Shown one piece after another: positions 57,539 through 60,000 of a stretch of DNA of 60,000 nt; the stretch's first letter is position 1; the number at the start of each line of letters is the position of its first letter. The stretch comes from Membranipora membranacea. Its lineage: Eukaryota; Bryozoa; Gymnolaemata; Cheilostomatida; Membraniporidae. Where the stretch lies: positions 26,352,001 to 26,412,000 of the forward strand of contig OU612072.1 of NCBI GenBank assembly GCA_914767715.1. The letters run 5' to 3'. Made by a program: the position numbers and the translations under genes. The notes under the pieces were generated by a model that was given only the letters and a program-made list of their open reading frames with translations, ran no database searches and was not told the origin of the DNA.

Positions 57539-59009
57539 GTTTTTTTCCTTTATTCTTGATTGTTGAGTTTTGATCTCATATTAACAAAAATTTTGTATCT
57601 TGTTAATTTCAAATAATACATTACTCATAGCACAACAAAACACCTCAGTAATTGGAATGCATAGAATACGACTTTTTCTTGTTGCATTTGCCATTTATTT
57701 ATTATTGACAATTGAGCCCAGTACCCAGTCCCAAACTCCAGCTCTAAATTAGGTGTCTCTGAAATATTTTGACAGTCCATCTGGTGCAATCATTTATAAG
57801 GGATGCCAAAATACTTTGTACCACAAATATCTTCAATTTGCATATCTTCGAACTTTACTAGCAGTGAAACAGTCTGCTCGATTGTTGATGATTCACAATC
57901 TAGCTGGTCACAACGAAATCGTTTTTTTGTCACAATCTATATTAATGAAAACAATAGTTTCGATGAGTGACTGAAAACTAAAAAAATGCATGACTCAATA
58001 TTGTAAAGTTTTTGGTAAATGATCAATAAAGCAATGAGATGATAATTTATGTGCCATCAAATAACAAAATATTTGGAAAGTGTTGTTAAGGTGCATCAGT
58101 AGGCTAGTATCAACATTGATTAGTTAATCATTGAATTTTACTTACTAAGGAAGTATCACTATTATGTTCTAGCCAGATGGGTTGTGATATCAGCCATTGG
58201 TATCTTTATTTTTTGAAACTTAGAATTTCCCCCATAAAACATTTACTAAACTTACAACATGCGACTTATGATTCCAACATCCTGCCAGTAAAGCAAACGC
58301 CGTGAATAAGCCCTGGACCTTCTATTTTTAGACTCTGATTAATCATTATATTACTTATTTGGATTCTGGTTTTGTTTCTATATTACTTTCACCCTAAATA
58401 TTAATAATTTAATATCTTTTTTGGGTTTTTATAAACAACAATTGCGTCAAGGGCTTCTGAGTGCGATAAATATAACCTTGCAAATAGGTCTCTTAGTCAG
58501 GAAAGGCAAATGGCATAATGCGCCAAGTTGTAAGAACCAATTTACATTGAACCTTTTTGTGGACCAGAATCTGTATATCAAAAAATTTTGTCTCAGCTGC
58601 CAGTAGATTATTACACATATATGCAATGTACATAATCACAGTATCATGCTTGATTTTTCTCACTAGAAATTTTTGGTTTTATCCACCTCAGCCTTGGAAA
58701 TATCTGCAAACACCACTGGAATGAATATTGTAGGCTCTGGTCATTCACTATGAGAACATTGCAACTTAAAATGATTGAATGTGTTTCATTGTGATTTGAA
58801 GTCAATGATGAATATTACCATTTATCAGAAGACTGTTACCACGTTTTTATTACTCAATCAGTCAGTCCGAGCGTTTTTGTGCAATTAGCATAATGTTTTT
58901 TGTAGTCGATTTTTCTTGAGGTCTTGTGGCCCATGCTATTGCTTGCCCAGTTTGTCTCAGGTTTCAATATACCAGTAAACTCAAACTGTATGTGCTATTC
59001 ACAATGGGA

Positions 59010-59250
59010 GGTGAAGATTGACAGTGCTACCCATCATGATTAATGGCCAAGATTACATTGCCTTGTCATGCTTTAAAACACTCCTTATTAGTCCAAAAAT
59101 CAGGGCAGGATGTCAAGTCTGACATTTATTTGCCATATCAGGAAACGACTATACACTACAGCAAACAAATAAATCATTACAAGGAAAGCTTATTTTCATA
59201 GCAAAGGTATTTTATCAACTTCTTCCAGCTAATTAGGATTCAAGATTTAA
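59010..59250 (+). repeat. R1 interspersed repeat (divergent)
   Basis: GGGCAGGATGTCAAGTCTGA and CATATCAGGAAACGACTATA; the same subtype as 36960 and 48320. Confidence 0.65.
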
Positions 59251-59559
59251 TAAGATTATCGCTGCTAACATGAAGGAATAGCAGGTTATACCAGTTATCA
59301 TTAGCTAAATGCCTAATCATCCTAGAGAACACATGTGAAGCAGATATACCCTCGTGTTGATCAGTATCATAACATAATTGAATTATCCAAACAAACATAG
59401 ATTACCTTTATATCATGTGGCTCCTGATTTATCACCAACTAATTTAAATCAAATTAAAATTTATTCAAGAGAGGTCGAAAGAGGAAATGGATTTTGATAA
59501 ACTGGAGCATCAACCTCGATTTCACAACTTAGTAAAATCTCTGGTAAACTTTCTGATTC

Positions 59560-59900
59560 ACCGTTATGTTATGTGTTTGGTTTTCCACTCTACATAGACT
59601 TCCATGACAAGCCAGGAGTAGGAACTTGAAGCCACATAGTTTGTAATGACAACTTGGCACAACGAGCCCAAGTGTCCAAAGCCCTGAGATTTTAGCAGTG
59701 AATTGGCAAAATGGGTATGAGACAAGCAAAAGTAGAATCCAATCAATTTGAAGACACTGACTTCCCCTCTCTCCATTCCTCAGTGCCTGGCAAGTTAATA
59801 GACATAATATATGAGAAGTTAAATGAAAACAAAATCAGAGGTTGATCACAATTTTGTCACATCACTGGATTCGCACTGTCATACTTTCTTCTCATTGTCT
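59560..59900 (+). repeat. Repeat R2, copy 3
   Basis: CTTGGCACAACGAGCCCAAG, GAGACAAGCAAAAGTAGAAT and TCTCCATTCCTCAGTGCC. The ORFs reading through it on the minus strand are not credible genes. Confidence 0.6.
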
Positions 59901-60000
59901 GATTGATTGATTTATTAGCTATCACAAACATGTTGTGAAAAAAGGATACATATACTTTGTCATAATCAGAGCTTGCTACCAGTGTATGGAACGTTGCCTT

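Larger units (their letters stand above)
57539..60000. other. 3' flank of gene I and terminal repeats
   Basis: 57560-57780 keeps part of the family's 3' flank (AAATAATACATTACTCATAGC). R1 and R2 copies follow. No gene is supported. Confidence 0.45.

Overview
The window looks like AT-rich nuclear DNA from an invertebrate animal. It has small GT-AG introns, secreted thrombospondin type-1 (TSP1/TSR) proteins, one intact CR1/Jockey-type LINE, and many decayed tRNA-derived SINEs and other short repeats. No operons, bacterial genes, rRNA or functional tRNA were seen. The phylum cannot be fixed from the sequence.

The main content is a cluster of nine paralogous five-exon genes, called A to I here. 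A to E (stops at 719, 6087, 10759, 22218 and 34215) and H (51432) are on the minus strand; F (40459), G (45334) and I (56277) are on the plus strand. Each encodes a predicted secreted protein of about 171-197 aa. The order is: signal peptide, short His/Pro/Arg-rich arm, a 7-cysteine TSR, a second 3-cysteine TSR-like module, and a C-terminal tail of QPHR-type repeats. All introns are phase 1, so exons 2, 3 and 4 are symmetrical. The initiator ATG sits 68-70 bp from a TATA box in every copy and is cut off from the rest of the signal peptide by intron 1. Exon classes are reassorted between the paralogs, which suggests gene conversion or unequal crossing-over. Gene H has lost its exon-2 splice donor and is probably a pseudogene.

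Layout: 0-2.1 kb gene A; 2.1-5.0 kb intergenic with a 97-bp perfect tandem duplication; 5.0-13.5 kb a tandem segmental duplication, each unit carrying one gene (B, C); 13.5-22.2 kb decayed repeats in head-to-tail modules; 22.2-23.5 kb gene D; 23.6-26.8 kb repeats; 26.8-31.5 kb intact LINE followed by a foldback element and a reverse transcriptase relic; 34.2-35.6 kb gene E; 35.7-40.3 kb repeats; 40.4-41.8 kb gene F; 45.2-46.6 kb gene G; 51.4-52.7 kb gene H; 56.2-57.5 kb gene I; then repeats to the end. A non-coding repeat (R1) occurs about twelve times. One copy lies 1.1-2.8 kb upstream of seven of the nine genes, always in the same orientation relative to the gene, so it is probably part of the ancestral duplicated unit.

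The proteins share a promoter design and a very cationic, His-rich composition, so they probably work as one co-expressed secreted family (matrix, mucus, adhesive, metal- or polyanion-binding, or defence). The sequence does not say which. All counts and coordinates were worked out by hand.
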